A stretch of DNA of 64,000 nt from Flavobacterium sp. BFFFF1 (GCF_002256285.1 NZ_NKJE01000017.1:20698-84697), one strand, 5' to 3'. Shown: positions 26,463 to 36,458, counted from the stretch's first letter. Numbers and translations: made by a program. Notes: generated by a model not told the origin, from the sequence alone.

Positions 26463-27197
26463 ATGCGCTACTTTATCCAATTTTCATACAACGGAACCCA
26501 TTATCATGGCTGGCAATCCCAGCCGAACGCAGTGTCTGTACAGGAAACACTTGAAAAAGCCATGTCTACCGTGCTGGGAATGAACATCGCTTTGACCGCT
26601 GCGGGACGAACCGATACCGGAGTCCATGCCAAAAAAATGTTTGCCCATTTTGACGCCAGCCTTACTGCTGAAATTCCCGGATTGGTTTATAAGCTCAATT
26701 CGTTTCTTCCAAAGGACATTGCAATCATTGACATCATCGCAGTACATGATACCGCACACGCGCGTTTTGACGCCAGCAGTCGGACTTACGAATACTACAT
26801 CTCCCGAGAAAAGAATCCGTTTGGTTCTGATTTAAGCTGGCAGTACAGCCTACCGCTTGATGTGGACGCCATGAATGAAGCCGCCGCGCGTTTGCTGAAA
26901 CACACGGACTTCCAGTGTTTTTCAAAAGTCAATACCGATGTGAGTACGTTTAATTGTAAAATTACCGAAGCTTATTGGCAGGAAAAAGGAAACCGTCTCG
27001 TCTTTACGATTTCCGCTGAACGGTTTCTCCGAAACATGGTACGCGCCATCGTGGGTACGCTGATCAATATCGGTCAGGGCAAAATAAGTGCGGACAGCAT
27101 GGAAGCCATTATTGAAAGCCGTGACCGGAAACAAGCAGGATTTTCTGTACCCGCACACGGACTTTTTCTCACTGAAATCAAATATAAATACATTTAA
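26463..27197 (+). CDS. truA: tRNA pseudouridine(38-40) synthase TruA
   Basis: Converts uridine to pseudouridine at positions 38-40 of the tRNA anticodon stem. The start at 26463 gives MRYFIQFSYNGTHYHGWQ, the usual TruA N-terminus; an ATG at 26427 would add 12 residues. The catalytic Asp is in AAGRTDTGVHA, and the family motifs FDASSRTYEYYI, FQCFSK and RFLRNMVRAIVG are intact. Length 244 residues fits. It is followed by an ABC exporter gene 54 bp downstream, possibly in one operon. Confidence 0.96.
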   Translation: MRYFIQFSYNGTHYHGWQSQPNAVSVQETLEKAMSTVLGMNIALTAAGRTDTGVHAKKMFAHFDASLTAEIPGLVYKLNSFLPKDIAIIDIIAVHDTAHARFDASSRTYEYYISREKNPFGSDLSWQYSLPLDVDAMNEAAARLLKHTDFQCFSKVNTDVSTFNCKITEAYWQEKGNRLVFTISAERFLRNMVRAIVGTLINIGQGKISADSMEAIIESRDRKQAGFSVPAHGLFLTEIKYKYI

Positions 27198-27251
27198 GGA
27201 CTAAGTGCCAATATTCGGAAAATACTCCACCTAACCCAGAACAGCAACAAA

Positions 27252-29012
27252 ATGAGCGCAAAAGCCTTCGACACCGACGTTTTTAAACGGATTATGGTTT
27301 ACACAAAACCGTACCAGCGCCGATTCAATGCAGTAATTTTCTGGGCGGTTTCGTTGTCCGTTTTCTCTGCATTAAGGCCATATCTGCTTAAACAGACCAT
27401 CGACGGGTACATTGGCAAATACGACCCCCACGGATTATTAATGTATGTGGTATTTATGGGAATCGCACTCCTGCTTGAGGTTTTGTCGCAGTTCTACTTT
27501 GTGTATTGGGCGAATTGGCTGGGCCAGGATATCGTAAGGGATCTGAGAAACAAGCTATTTGGCCATATGTTTAATTTCCGGATGAAGTACTTTGATACTG
27601 CACCTGTCGGGCAGTTGGTTACCCGCACCGTCTCTGACATCGAAGCCATTGCCCGGATTTTCAGCCAGGGATTGTTCATGATCATGAGCGACGTTTTAAA
27701 AATGATCGCGGTTTTAATTTTTATGTTCTATATGAACTGGAACCTGAGCTGGATCGTTTTGGTGGCCATGCCCATATTGGTTTATGTGACGCGTATTTTT
27801 CAGAAGAAAATGCAGGTCGCCTTTGAGCAGGTTCGTACAGAGATTACAAACCTGAATACTTTTGTCCAGGAACGCGTCACGGGAATGAAAATCGTACAGT
27901 TATTCCACCGCGAGGACATCGAGTATGAAAAATTCAGCAAAATAAACGACCGCCATAAGAAGGCATGGATCAGGACCGTCTGGTATAATTCAATTTTCTT
28001 CCCGATTGCCGACATGATCTCAGCACTCACCCTGGGATGCGTCGTCTGGTACGGCAGCAACCTGATCCTGGGCGGCGACCAGCAAACCACTTTTGGTGAT
28101 CTTTTTACGTATACGATGTCGATTTCAATGCTGTTCAATCCATTGCGGCAGATTGCGGATAAGTTTAACGAAATGCAAATGGGAATGATTGCCGCAAACC
28201 GGGTATTTGATATTTTGGACAGCGACGAACAGGTACAGGACAACGGTACGAAGGATGCACCCGATTTCAAGGGCAGCATCGAATTCAGGGATGTCCATTT
28301 CGGTTACATCGAAACCGAAGAAGTCATTAAAGGCATCAATTTAAAGGTAGATCCAGGCCAGACGATAGCAATTGTTGGGGCAACCGGCGCAGGAAAATCG
28401 ACCATAATCAATCTACTGAACCGTTTCTACGAAATCAATAGTGGCGCCATCTGCGTAGACGGCACCAATATCAACGAATACAACCTTGAATCGCTCCGCA
28501 GGCAAATTGGCGTGGTCCTGCAGGACGTATTTTTATTTGCAGATACCATTTTAAATAACATTACACTTCATAACTCCAGCATATCCCGCGACGATGTCAT
28601 CAGGGCCGCCAAAAGAATCGGGATACATGAATTCATCATGAGCCTTCCGGAAGGTTACGATTACAACGTAAAAGAACGCGGGGTGATGTTGTCCTCAGGG
28701 CAAAGACAGTTGATTGCATTTTTGCGTGCCTACGTCAGCAATCCGGCGATACTGATATTGGATGAGGCCACTTCGTCAATCGACACCTATTCTGAAGAAC
28801 TGATTCAACGCGCGACCGAAACCATTACGGAAAACCGGACATCCATTGTAATTGCGCACCGACTGGCAACGATTGTGAAAGCCGATAAGATCGTGGTCAT
28901 GGACAAAGGGCTGATTGTCGAACAGGGAACACACCAGCAATTACTGAATATTGAAGGCGGCCATTACAGGAACCTTTATGACTCACAATTTTTAGTAGAA
29001 GAAAAACATTGA
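27252..29012 (+). CDS. ABC exporter, membrane and ATPase domains fused (586 aa)
   Basis: Type IV (MsbA-like) exporter half-transporter: six membrane helices in the first ~320 residues, then an ATP-binding domain with Walker A GATGAGKS, Q-loop VVLQDVFLFA, signature LSSGQRQ, Walker B ILILDEATSSID and H-loop IAHR. It works as a dimer in the inner membrane. The substrate (lipid, peptide or drug) cannot be told from the sequence. The next gene starts one base after its stop codon, so the two are co-transcribed. Confidence 0.93.
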   Translation: MSAKAFDTDVFKRIMVYTKPYQRRFNAVIFWAVSLSVFSALRPYLLKQTIDGYIGKYDPHGLLMYVVFMGIALLLEVLSQFYFVYWANWLGQDIVRDLRNKLFGHMFNFRMKYFDTAPVGQLVTRTVSDIEAIARIFSQGLFMIMSDVLKMIAVLIFMFYMNWNLSWIVLVAMPILVYVTRIFQKKMQVAFEQVRTEITNLNTFVQERVTGMKIVQLFHREDIEYEKFSKINDRHKKAWIRTVWYNSIFFPIADMISALTLGCVVWYGSNLILGGDQQTTFGDLFTYTMSISMLFNPLRQIADKFNEMQMGMIAANRVFDILDSDEQVQDNGTKDAPDFKGSIEFRDVHFGYIETEEVIKGINLKVDPGQTIAIVGATGAGKSTIINLLNRFYEINSGAICVDGTNINEYNLESLRRQIGVVLQDVFLFADTILNNITLHNSSISRDDVIRAAKRIGIHEFIMSLPEGYDYNVKERGVMLSSGQRQLIAFLRAYVSNPAILILDEATSSIDTYSEELIQRATETITENRTSIVIAHRLATIVKADKIVVMDKGLIVEQGTHQQLLNIEGGHYRNLYDSQFLVEEKH

Positions 29013-29013
29013 T

Positions 29014-29667
29014 ATGACTGTATTCACCACTGCCATCTCGGCGCAAAGGATCGCCTTTAAACACAATAAATGGCTTCAAGTTCTCCTTGTTGTTTTTACA
29101 ATATGCTGGATCAACTCTTATATAGGAAATACCGATACGTCGAACTGGCTTTTGGAAAACACGCTCGTTTTTATATTTTTGGGTTTCCTTATTTTGACGT
29201 ATAAAAAGTTTAAGTTTAGCGACCTGAGCTATTTGCTGATTTGTATCTATCTATGCCTGCATGTATATGGTTCCAAATATACTTATGCCGAAAATCCTTT
29301 TGGCTATTGGCTTAAGGATGCGCTGGAACTAAAGCGGAACCATTACGACCGCATCGTGCATTTCAGTTTCGGCTTCCTCCTCGCCTACCCGATGCGCGAG
29401 ATTTTCCTGAAATGGCTGAAATTCCCAGCCTGGGTGGCGTGGACATTACCAATCGAAATTACATTATCCATCAGCGCCTTTTACGAATTGATCGAATGGG
29501 CAGTGGCGGATGTGTTTTTCAAGGCACAGGGTGACGCCTATTTAGGAACACAAGGCGATATCTGGGACGCGCAGAAGGATATTTTTCTGGCATTTTTGGG
29601 AGCGATTGTGGCTACTACAATAGTTTCGATGGTGAAGAAAATCGGTAATGTGCGTGCGCGGGAATAA
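29014..29667 (+). CDS. DUF2238 (YjdF-like) membrane protein (217 aa)
   Basis: About six hydrophobic segments with the family motifs YDRIVHFSFGFLLAYPMRE, SAFYELIEWAVAD and GTQGDIWDAQKDIFLAFLGA. DUF2238/YjdF proteins are inner-membrane proteins of unknown function; the conserved His, Glu and Asp residues in the membrane region hint at an enzyme or ion-handling role, which is inference. It begins directly after the ABC exporter and is likely translationally coupled to it. Confidence 0.88.
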   Translation: MTVFTTAISAQRIAFKHNKWLQVLLVVFTICWINSYIGNTDTSNWLLENTLVFIFLGFLILTYKKFKFSDLSYLLICIYLCLHVYGSKYTYAENPFGYWLKDALELKRNHYDRIVHFSFGFLLAYPMREIFLKWLKFPAWVAWTLPIEITLSISAFYELIEWAVADVFFKAQGDAYLGTQGDIWDAQKDIFLAFLGAIVATTIVSMVKKIGNVRARE

Positions 29668-29748
29668 ATCGATAACAATAACATACGAAATAAAATAATT
29701 GCTTAATTTCGCACGGGAAATCTTTAGAAAATCATTTAACTCAAACCA

Positions 29749-31134
29749 ATGAAATACGATATTATAGTTTTAGGAAGCGGTCCGGGCGGATATGTTACTG
29801 CCATCAGGGCTTCACAGCTTGGATTTAAAGTTGCTGTAATCGAAAAGGAAAGCCTTGGCGGAATCTGCCTGAACTGGGGCTGTATCCCAACCAAAGCATT
29901 GCTGAAATCGGCACAGGTTTTTGACTACCTAAAACATGCATCCGACTACGGATTGACAATCAAGGAATTCGATAAAGACTTCAATGCGGTTATCTCCCGT
30001 TCACGTGGCGTGGCCGATGGCATGAGCAAAGGCGTGCAGTTCCTGATGAAAAAAAATAAGATTGATGTGATTGACGGCTCGGGGAAAATCAAGCCAGGCA
30101 AAAAGGTAGCTGTTGAAAAAGACGGAACCACTACCGATTACGAAGCGGATCACATCATCATTGCGACTGGTGCACGCTCACGCGAGTTGCCAAACCTTCC
30201 GCAGGATGGTAAAAAGGTAATTGGTTACCGTCAGGCGATGACTTTGCCGGAACAACCAAAATCAATGATTGTTGTGGGTTCTGGCGCTATTGGTGTTGAA
30301 TTTGCTCATTTCTACAATGCTATGGGAACCGATGTTACAATTGTCGAATTCCTTCCGAATATCGTACCATTAGAAGATGAGGATGTATCCAAGCAAATGG
30401 AACGTTCGATGAAAAAAGCCGGCGTGAAAATCATGACAAGTTCTTCGGTTGAAAAAGTGGATACCACTGGAAACGGGGTAAAAGCCACTGTAAAGACAGC
30501 CAAAGGCGAAGAAATCCTTGAAGCAGATATTTTACTTTCCGCTGTCGGAATTAAATCAAATATAGAAAACATCGGTCTGGAAGAAGTCGGTATCGCTACC
30601 GACCGTGACAAAATCCTTGTCAATGATTTTTACCAGACGAACATTCCCGGATATTATGCCATCGGTGATATTGTTCCAGGCCCTGCGCTCGCCCACGTGG
30701 CTTCCGCAGAAGGAATTACTTGCGTCGAGAAAATCGCTGGATTGCACGTCGATAAAATTGATTATGGGAACATTCCCGGATGTACTTATGCTACGCCCGA
30801 AATCGCTTCCGTCGGCATGACAGAAAAACAAGCAAAAGAAAAAGGATACGAATTGAAAATCGGGAAATTTCCGTTTTCCGCTTCCGGAAAAGCGAAAGCC
30901 TCAGGAGCAGCCGACGGATTCGTAAAAGTGATTTTCGATGCCAAATACGGCGAATGGCTGGGTTGCCACATGATTGGTGCCGGCGTTACTGATATGATTG
31001 CAGAAGCCGTTGTTGCCAGGAAACTTGAAACCACCGGACACGAAATCATCAAATCAATCCACCCGCACCCGACGATGAGTGAGGCGATTATGGAAGCCGC
31101 TGCTGCGGCCTATGATGAAGTGATTCACTTGTAG
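29749..31134 (+). CDS. lpdA: Dihydrolipoyl dehydrogenase (E3)
   Basis: FAD-dependent disulfide reductase that reoxidises lipoamide in pyruvate and 2-oxoglutarate dehydrogenase complexes and the glycine cleavage system. The FAD site is VLGSGPGGYVTAIRASQLG, the redox disulfide is GGICLNWGCIPTK, the NAD site is VVGSGAIGVEFAHF, and the C-terminal catalytic His-Glu pair is in HPHPTMSEAIMEA. Full length at 461 residues. A close match to the -7 element (TAATTTCG, 29704-29711) precedes it and a terminator follows. It stands alone rather than in a dehydrogenase operon. Confidence 0.96.
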   Translation: MKYDIIVLGSGPGGYVTAIRASQLGFKVAVIEKESLGGICLNWGCIPTKALLKSAQVFDYLKHASDYGLTIKEFDKDFNAVISRSRGVADGMSKGVQFLMKKNKIDVIDGSGKIKPGKKVAVEKDGTTTDYEADHIIIATGARSRELPNLPQDGKKVIGYRQAMTLPEQPKSMIVVGSGAIGVEFAHFYNAMGTDVTIVEFLPNIVPLEDEDVSKQMERSMKKAGVKIMTSSSVEKVDTTGNGVKATVKTAKGEEILEADILLSAVGIKSNIENIGLEEVGIATDRDKILVNDFYQTNIPGYYAIGDIVPGPALAHVASAEGITCVEKIAGLHVDKIDYGNIPGCTYATPEIASVGMTEKQAKEKGYELKIGKFPFSASGKAKASGAADGFVKVIFDAKYGEWLGCHMIGAGVTDMIAEAVVARKLETTGHEIIKSIHPHPTMSEAIMEAAAAAYDEVIHL

Positions 31135-31160
31135 TAAGGCCTGATAATATATAGTATTTT

Positions 31161-31189
31161 AAACCGTCCAAAAGGGCGGTTTTTTTTTT
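31161..31189 (+). terminator. Rho-independent terminator after lpdA
   Basis: An 8-bp stem, AACCGTCC / GGGCGGTT, with a 4-base A loop and a run of T residues. Confidence 0.9.
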
Positions 31190-31271
31190 GCTTTAGCAAT
31201 TTGACTTACAGAATATCGCTTTTGCTAAAACTGAGGACTTTCAACGAAAAGACTTCATTTCCTGAGGTGTT

Positions 31272-31286
31272 TTGATTTAAAATCAA
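31272..31286. promoter_or_regulatory. 15-base inverted repeat upstream of the SPFH gene
   Basis: TTGATTT-A-AAATCAA is a perfect inverted repeat about 90 bp before the SPFH start. It could be an operator, but in AT-rich DNA such repeats also arise by chance. Confidence 0.3.
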
Positions 31287-31376
31287 CATAAACTGATGAT
31301 ACTGCGTTAATCCCTGAAAATCCACAAATAATTTCTTAAATCCTTAGTAATTTTACATCTTCAAAAACAAAACAAA

Positions 31377-33311
31377 ATGACAACAATGCTTAGTTCTTAT
31401 TGGTGGGTGCTCCTGATCCTGCTGTGTGTTCTCATGTACAAATTTGTACTCCGTGTGTTCTTCGGGATGGTCATCGTACCTGAAGATAAAATTGGTCTGG
31501 TGACCAAGAAATTCGTGCTTTTTGGTCCGGAAAAATCTTTGCCTGATGGTCGTATTATTGCTACCAAAGGAGAGTCTGGTTACCAGGGAAAAACATTGGC
31601 TCCCGGATTGTATTGGGGCATGTGGATCTGGCAGTACAGTGTGGATATGACCGCCTTCACAATCATACCGGAAGGAAAAATCGGATTGGTATTAAGCAAG
31701 GACGGTGCCGAGATACCGACGGGCCGCATCCTCGCAAGAAAAGTAGATTGCGACAATTTCCAGGACGCCGCGGCATTCCTGAACAACGGCGGACAAAAAG
31801 GACGCCAGACGGCTTTCATCACGACAGGATCATACAGGATCAATACATTCCTTTTCGAGATCATCATTTCTGACCAGATCAAGATTTTTGAAAACATGAT
31901 TGGTATCGTGACCGCTTTGGATGGAGATCCTATTCCGCAAGGACAGATTGCCGGTAAATATGTAGACGGGCACAACAACTTCCAGGATTTTGACAAGTTT
32001 CTGGAATTGGGAGGAAACCGTGGATTGCAGCCGCAAATTATGCTCGCAGGTTCCTATTACATCAACCCATGGGCGATCCTTATTGAACAAAATCCGATGA
32101 CTGATGTGCCGATAGGATATGTTGGCGTAGTGATCTCCTATATAGGTGAGGATGGACAGGATGTAACCGGCGATTCTTTTAAACACGGAAATATAGTTTC
32201 CAAAGGACAACGTGGTGTGTGGATGGAACCACTGGGACCCGGAAAATATGCGCTAAACAAATACACGACAAAACTCGAACCTGTTCCGACAACGAATCTC
32301 GTATTAAACTGGGCGAATGCACGAAGCGAATCGCACAACCTCGACAAAAACCTGTCTACGATTACGGTGCGTTCTAAAGATGGTTTCCCATTCAATCTTG
32401 ACGTGGCGCAGATTATACACGTTCCCGCAAATGAGGCTCCAAAAGTAATCGCTCGTTTCGGGAGCATGAACAACCTGGTTTCGCAGGTACTGGAGCCTAC
32501 CATCGGGAATTATTTCAGGAACTCGGCGCAGGATAGTGATGTGATTTCCTTCCTTTCCACAAGGAAAGAACGTCAGGAATCCGCTAAAAATCACATTAAA
32601 CTGGTTTTGGACGAATACAATGTGAATGCCGTAGATACTTTAATTGGTGACATCGTTCCGCCGGACTCGTTGATGAAAACATTGACCGACAGGAAATTGG
32701 CGGAAGAAGAGCAAAAAACCTATCAAACCCAAAGAATGGCGCAGGAACAACGCCAGGGAATGGAAAAAGAAACCGCAATCGCCGATATGCAGAAAGAAAT
32801 CGTACGCGCTTCCCAAAATGTAGAAATTGCACAACGCACTGCCGATGCAACCGTGAAAAAAGCAGAAGGAGATGCAGCCAGTTTAAAACTAAATGTAAAT
32901 GCCGAAGCCGAAGCCACCAAAATGCGTGCAAACGCCGAAGCCGAAGCCACCAAAGCCAGGGCCGGCGCTCAGGCTGAAGCCACCAAAATGACGGCAAGTG
33001 CTGAAGCGGAACGGATTTCCAAAACGGGTCTTGCGGAAGCTGAAAAAATCATGGCGGTTGGTAAATCCACTGCAGAAGCGTATCAATTGCAGGTTTCAGC
33101 GATGGGCGGCGATAATTTCACGAAATACAAAATTACTGAGGAAATCGGTAAGGGTAAAATCAAGGTGATTCCTGATGTGTTGATTACGGGCAATAACGGT
33201 ACTGATGGTTCAATCAGTGGATTATTGGGTATGAAATTGATGGAGATGATGGATACGAAAGATGGCTCCGGAAAAATGGAAATCAAGCCAGAGTCTAAAA
33301 AAGATAAATAA
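31377..33311 (+). CDS. SPFH/flotillin-type protein with repeated N-terminal domain (644 aa)
   Basis: One N-terminal membrane anchor (~8-30) is followed by four related segments (starting near 33, 94, 169 and 244), each with an IG(L/I)V core and, in the middle two, G..P.G.I, a GGxxGxQ run and a GSY.IN ending. A band-7/SPFH domain (~310-450) follows, then a helical coiled coil with Ala/Glu-rich repeats (EAEATK, AQAEATK, AEAERIS) and a Gly-rich C-terminus. Flotillins form large ring- or cage-like oligomers at membrane microdomains. The repeated N-terminal part is unlike ordinary flotillins and recalls the stacked repeats before the shoulder of major vault protein; this comparison is inference. 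Confidence 0.85.
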   Translation: MTTMLSSYWWVLLILLCVLMYKFVLRVFFGMVIVPEDKIGLVTKKFVLFGPEKSLPDGRIIATKGESGYQGKTLAPGLYWGMWIWQYSVDMTAFTIIPEGKIGLVLSKDGAEIPTGRILARKVDCDNFQDAAAFLNNGGQKGRQTAFITTGSYRINTFLFEIIISDQIKIFENMIGIVTALDGDPIPQGQIAGKYVDGHNNFQDFDKFLELGGNRGLQPQIMLAGSYYINPWAILIEQNPMTDVPIGYVGVVISYIGEDGQDVTGDSFKHGNIVSKGQRGVWMEPLGPGKYALNKYTTKLEPVPTTNLVLNWANARSESHNLDKNLSTITVRSKDGFPFNLDVAQIIHVPANEAPKVIARFGSMNNLVSQVLEPTIGNYFRNSAQDSDVISFLSTRKERQESAKNHIKLVLDEYNVNAVDTLIGDIVPPDSLMKTLTDRKLAEEEQKTYQTQRMAQEQRQGMEKETAIADMQKEIVRASQNVEIAQRTADATVKKAEGDAASLKLNVNAEAEATKMRANAEAEATKARAGAQAEATKMTASAEAERISKTGLAEAEKIMAVGKSTAEAYQLQVSAMGGDNFTKYKITEEIGKGKIKVIPDVLITGNNGTDGSISGLLGMKLMEMMDTKDGSGKMEIKPESKKDK

Positions 33312-33331
33312 TCTTATATCGTATATTAATG

Positions 33332-33363
33332 AAGCCGCTCCGGAAATGGAGCGGCTTTTTTTA
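33332..33363 (+). terminator. Rho-independent terminator after the SPFH gene
   Basis: A 10-bp stem, AAGCCGCTCC / GGAGCGGCTT, with a 6-base loop and seven T residues. Confidence 0.92.
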
Positions 33364-33417
33364 ATGAAAAAAAATGGTGAAAATTCGTTACTTTTAACAA
33401 TAATAAACTACTAGCCT

Positions 33418-34929
33418 ATGAAACTTGGTTACTTTTTTTGTTTCTTATCGATATCCTGGAATATGTTTTCGCAACAGCCCGACATCAGTTTTGGAAATCA
33501 GGGTATCATTACGTCGGCCAGCGGAGCCGAAATACTGTTTTCTGAAATACTCGCCGATGGAAAAATCGTCTCGGTTGGTTATCAAAACATAGTTCAACCT
33601 ACCGGATATGGATATCATTTGATTGTCACACGGCATCATCCGGATGGAAGCATCGATAATAATTTTGGAACTAACGGCATCGTCATGGACACTTACGGTT
33701 ATCGATGCTTTCCTGACGCAGCCCTGCTTCAACCCGACCAGAAATTGATTGTAGCGGCTACTTACCTCCCTGTCGAAGGAGATATTGATCTTGTTGCTAA
33801 ACGGGTTATATTGAGATATAATTCAGATGGAACTCCTGACCCGGGTTTCGGAAATAATGGACGGAAAAGCTTTGATTCGACATCATTGTTAGCTACAATA
33901 CGCGATATTGCTTTGCAGGGTAATAAAATTCTCGTGAGAGGAAATCCTGCTTACCCAAATACTAATCTCGGGATTTTAATTCGCCTTGATAGTGATGGCA
34001 ATGAAGATATATCATTTGGTGACAATGGTGTTATTTATCCATCTGATAACGCCGGTATGTTTAAAAGCCTGACTGTACTTGAAAACGGCGACATTGTCAG
34101 CGGTGGTTTCGTTGGAGAAAACGCAGCGATCAGGAAATACCATGCTGATGGTTCACTTTTTACTGATTTTGGTACAAATGGTACAAATAGTTCCTTCAAC
34201 TTTGTACCGCCGGATTGGTTTCCTGTAGAATGGGCTGACAAAATAATCGCCCAGCCTGACGGAAAGCTTTTGGCAATTTACATGACTACTCAAAGAAATG
34301 GGATCTTACGCTTAAATAGCGATGGGACAGTCGACACTTCCTTTGGTACCAATGGTGCCTTCATGCTCCCTGAAAATCTGCCCTATTCATTTATTACAGA
34401 TTTTGGACTAAGGCCTGACGGCAAGATTGTATTTGCTGGCACAAATGCCGACAATCCTGACTATGCTGTTTTTGTTGGGAAATTGAACCAAGACGGCACA
34501 AACGACCTTACATTTGATAACGATGGCTACCTAGATCTAAATCCAAGTGCTTACAACGATTATTTCAACAGCATCAACATCCAACAGGATGGGAAAATTA
34601 TTGTAGCCGGCACTATAAATGATGTCGATTCTAACAATGTTTTCTTACTGATGAGAATCGATGACCTGCCTTTGAGCGCCACTTCCGACCTAAGTCCAAA
34701 TATAAGCATCTATCCAAACCCCTTCAAGGATGACATCACAATTTACACTGCAGGAGGCAGCCTTAAAACTTTCCAACTCTTTGATATGCATGGCAAATTG
34801 GTCTTCGAAAAGCCAATCAATGGGGACGAAAATATTGTGTCACCAAATGTTTCACCAGGCATTTATTTTTACGAAATTGAAAGGGCGAACGGAAAAAAAA
34901 TCAGTGGTAAAATCATGAAAAAAAATTGA
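33418..34929 (+). CDS. Secreted delta-60 repeat protein with T9SS sorting tail (503 aa)
   Basis: The signal peptide MKLGYFFCFLSISWNMFSQ leads to at least six delta-60 type repeats, recognisable by the pattern DG..D..FG.NG and QPD.K..V (for example HPDGSIDNNFGTNG and NSDGTVDTSFGTNG), which build a beta-propeller-like fold. The C-terminus (ISIYPNPFKDDITIY, then PGIYFYEIERANGKK) is a type IX sorting tail. It is therefore an exported surface or secreted protein of unknown function. A near-consensus -7 box TACTTTTA lies at 33389-33396. Confidence 0.88.
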   Translation: MKLGYFFCFLSISWNMFSQQPDISFGNQGIITSASGAEILFSEILADGKIVSVGYQNIVQPTGYGYHLIVTRHHPDGSIDNNFGTNGIVMDTYGYRCFPDAALLQPDQKLIVAATYLPVEGDIDLVAKRVILRYNSDGTPDPGFGNNGRKSFDSTSLLATIRDIALQGNKILVRGNPAYPNTNLGILIRLDSDGNEDISFGDNGVIYPSDNAGMFKSLTVLENGDIVSGGFVGENAAIRKYHADGSLFTDFGTNGTNSSFNFVPPDWFPVEWADKIIAQPDGKLLAIYMTTQRNGILRLNSDGTVDTSFGTNGAFMLPENLPYSFITDFGLRPDGKIVFAGTNADNPDYAVFVGKLNQDGTNDLTFDNDGYLDLNPSAYNDYFNSINIQQDGKIIVAGTINDVDSNNVFLLMRIDDLPLSATSDLSPNISIYPNPFKDDITIYTAGGSLKTFQLFDMHGKLVFEKPINGDENIVSPNVSPGIYFYEIERANGKKISGKIMKKN

Positions 34930-35029
34930 ACACCCTGAAAATTAAACGTCATCGTTGCGCTTCAAAATGAATACCAAGCATCTAACGCTGAGCATATCTT
35001 CCTATCTTTATTTTATAAATCCTAAGAAC

Positions 35030-36418
35030 ATGAAAAAAATCCTTTTCCCGGCGTTACTTTCCATGATGCTTTTATCAGCTTGTAACTCTGCAGATAATAA
35101 AAGTAACGGATCGTCCCAATCTGTATATGAACCCAGGAATTTCGTTGAGATCAAACACCCTGATTGGAGCAAGAATGCCACCATTTATGAAGTGAATGTC
35201 CGGCAGTTCACACCGGAAGGCACGTTTAAGGCATTTGAAGCCCACCTGCCCCGAATCAAGGCGATGGGAATCGACATCATTTGGTTGATGCCAATCCATC
35301 CCATCGGTGTTGAAAAGCGAAAAGGAACGCTTGGGAGCGAATATTCAGTGAAAGATTATTATGGTGTAAATCCAGAATTTGGTACGAAGGAGGATTTCAA
35401 AGCATTGGTGTCTAAGATACACAGCATGGGCATGCACGTCATCGTGGATTGGGTAGCCAATCACTCGTCGTGGGACAACAATCTCGTCAAAGAACATCCG
35501 GATTGGTATACCAAAACACCCGAAGGGAATTTCCAGCCCACACCGTGGTACGACTGGGATGACATTATCGACTTCGATTACAACCAACCGGCGCTACGGA
35601 AATACATGACGGAAGCACTGGTATATTGGGTGAAAGATTTCGATATTGACGGCTACCGCTGTGATACAGCAGGCTTCATCCCTACCGACTTCTGGGACAA
35701 TGCCCGCGCGGAAATGGATGCTGTAAAGCCGGTTTTTATGCTTGCCGAATGGGAATCCAGGGATTTGCACAAGCATGCTTTTGACATGACCTATTCCTGG
35801 ACATTTTTTGATAAAATGACTGCGGTGACCAAAGACAAAAAAAGTCTTGGAGGCGTGATTGAATACATGGCGCATGACGTAAGCACTTTCCCGCGTGACG
35901 GTTACAGGATGCTATTTACCGACAACCATGACATGAACTCGTGGAACGGCAACCAGTTTGCAAATTTTGGAGGTGGGTTGCAGGCATCAATGGTTTTGTG
36001 CACCGTAGTAAACGGGATGCCGCTTGTCTACGGCGGCCAGGAAGCCGGATTAGACCACTCGCTGAAATTTTTCGATAAAGACCTGATACAATGGAAAGAC
36101 CATCCGTTTTACAATATTTATAAAACACTATTCGAACTAAAACATACCAACGAGGCGCTTTGGAATGGAAGTTACGGAGGCGAAATGATCCGGATCTTCA
36201 ATGACAAGCCGGAACAAGTGATCTCATTTTCAAGATCGAAAGGAAATAATCAGGTGATTCCTGTGGTAAATTACAGCGACAAGCCCGTAACCGTCAAACT
36301 GAATTCAAAATACCAGAAAGGAAGCTACACCGACTTGTTTTCAAAAAAGACAGTCGTACTTAAAGGAGACGACGTCTTTACGATCGAACCCTGGGGTTAT
36401 GTCGTATTGGTCAAATAG
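35030..36418 (+). CDS. GH13 alpha-amylase family lipoprotein (462 aa)
   Basis: The start at 35030 gives a lipoprotein signal (MKKILFPALLSMMLLSAC); the longer frame from 34955 is rejected. The GH13 barrel has region I VIVDWVANHSS, region II GYRCDTAG with the nucleophile Asp, region III LAEWE with the acid/base Glu, and region IV FTDNHD. It hydrolyses or rearranges alpha-1,4 glucans, probably at the outer membrane or in the periplasm. No SusC/SusD pair or other starch-use genes are nearby, so it does not belong to a local polysaccharide-utilisation locus. Confidence 0.9.
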   Translation: MKKILFPALLSMMLLSACNSADNKSNGSSQSVYEPRNFVEIKHPDWSKNATIYEVNVRQFTPEGTFKAFEAHLPRIKAMGIDIIWLMPIHPIGVEKRKGTLGSEYSVKDYYGVNPEFGTKEDFKALVSKIHSMGMHVIVDWVANHSSWDNNLVKEHPDWYTKTPEGNFQPTPWYDWDDIIDFDYNQPALRKYMTEALVYWVKDFDIDGYRCDTAGFIPTDFWDNARAEMDAVKPVFMLAEWESRDLHKHAFDMTYSWTFFDKMTAVTKDKKSLGGVIEYMAHDVSTFPRDGYRMLFTDNHDMNSWNGNQFANFGGGLQASMVLCTVVNGMPLVYGGQEAGLDHSLKFFDKDLIQWKDHPFYNIYKTLFELKHTNEALWNGSYGGEMIRIFNDKPEQVISFSRSKGNNQVIPVVNYSDKPVTVKLNSKYQKGSYTDLFSKKTVVLKGDDVFTIEPWGYVVLVK

Positions 36419-36458
36419 TAAAAACGCTTCCAAAGAGTTTCCTTACCCACTATCAAGT

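Noticed and set aside
32596..32997. Trp/Leu/Arg-rich minus-strand frame in the SPFH gene
   Set aside because: It is antisense to the Ala/Glu-rich repeat region; the repeats keep the opposite frame open by chance.
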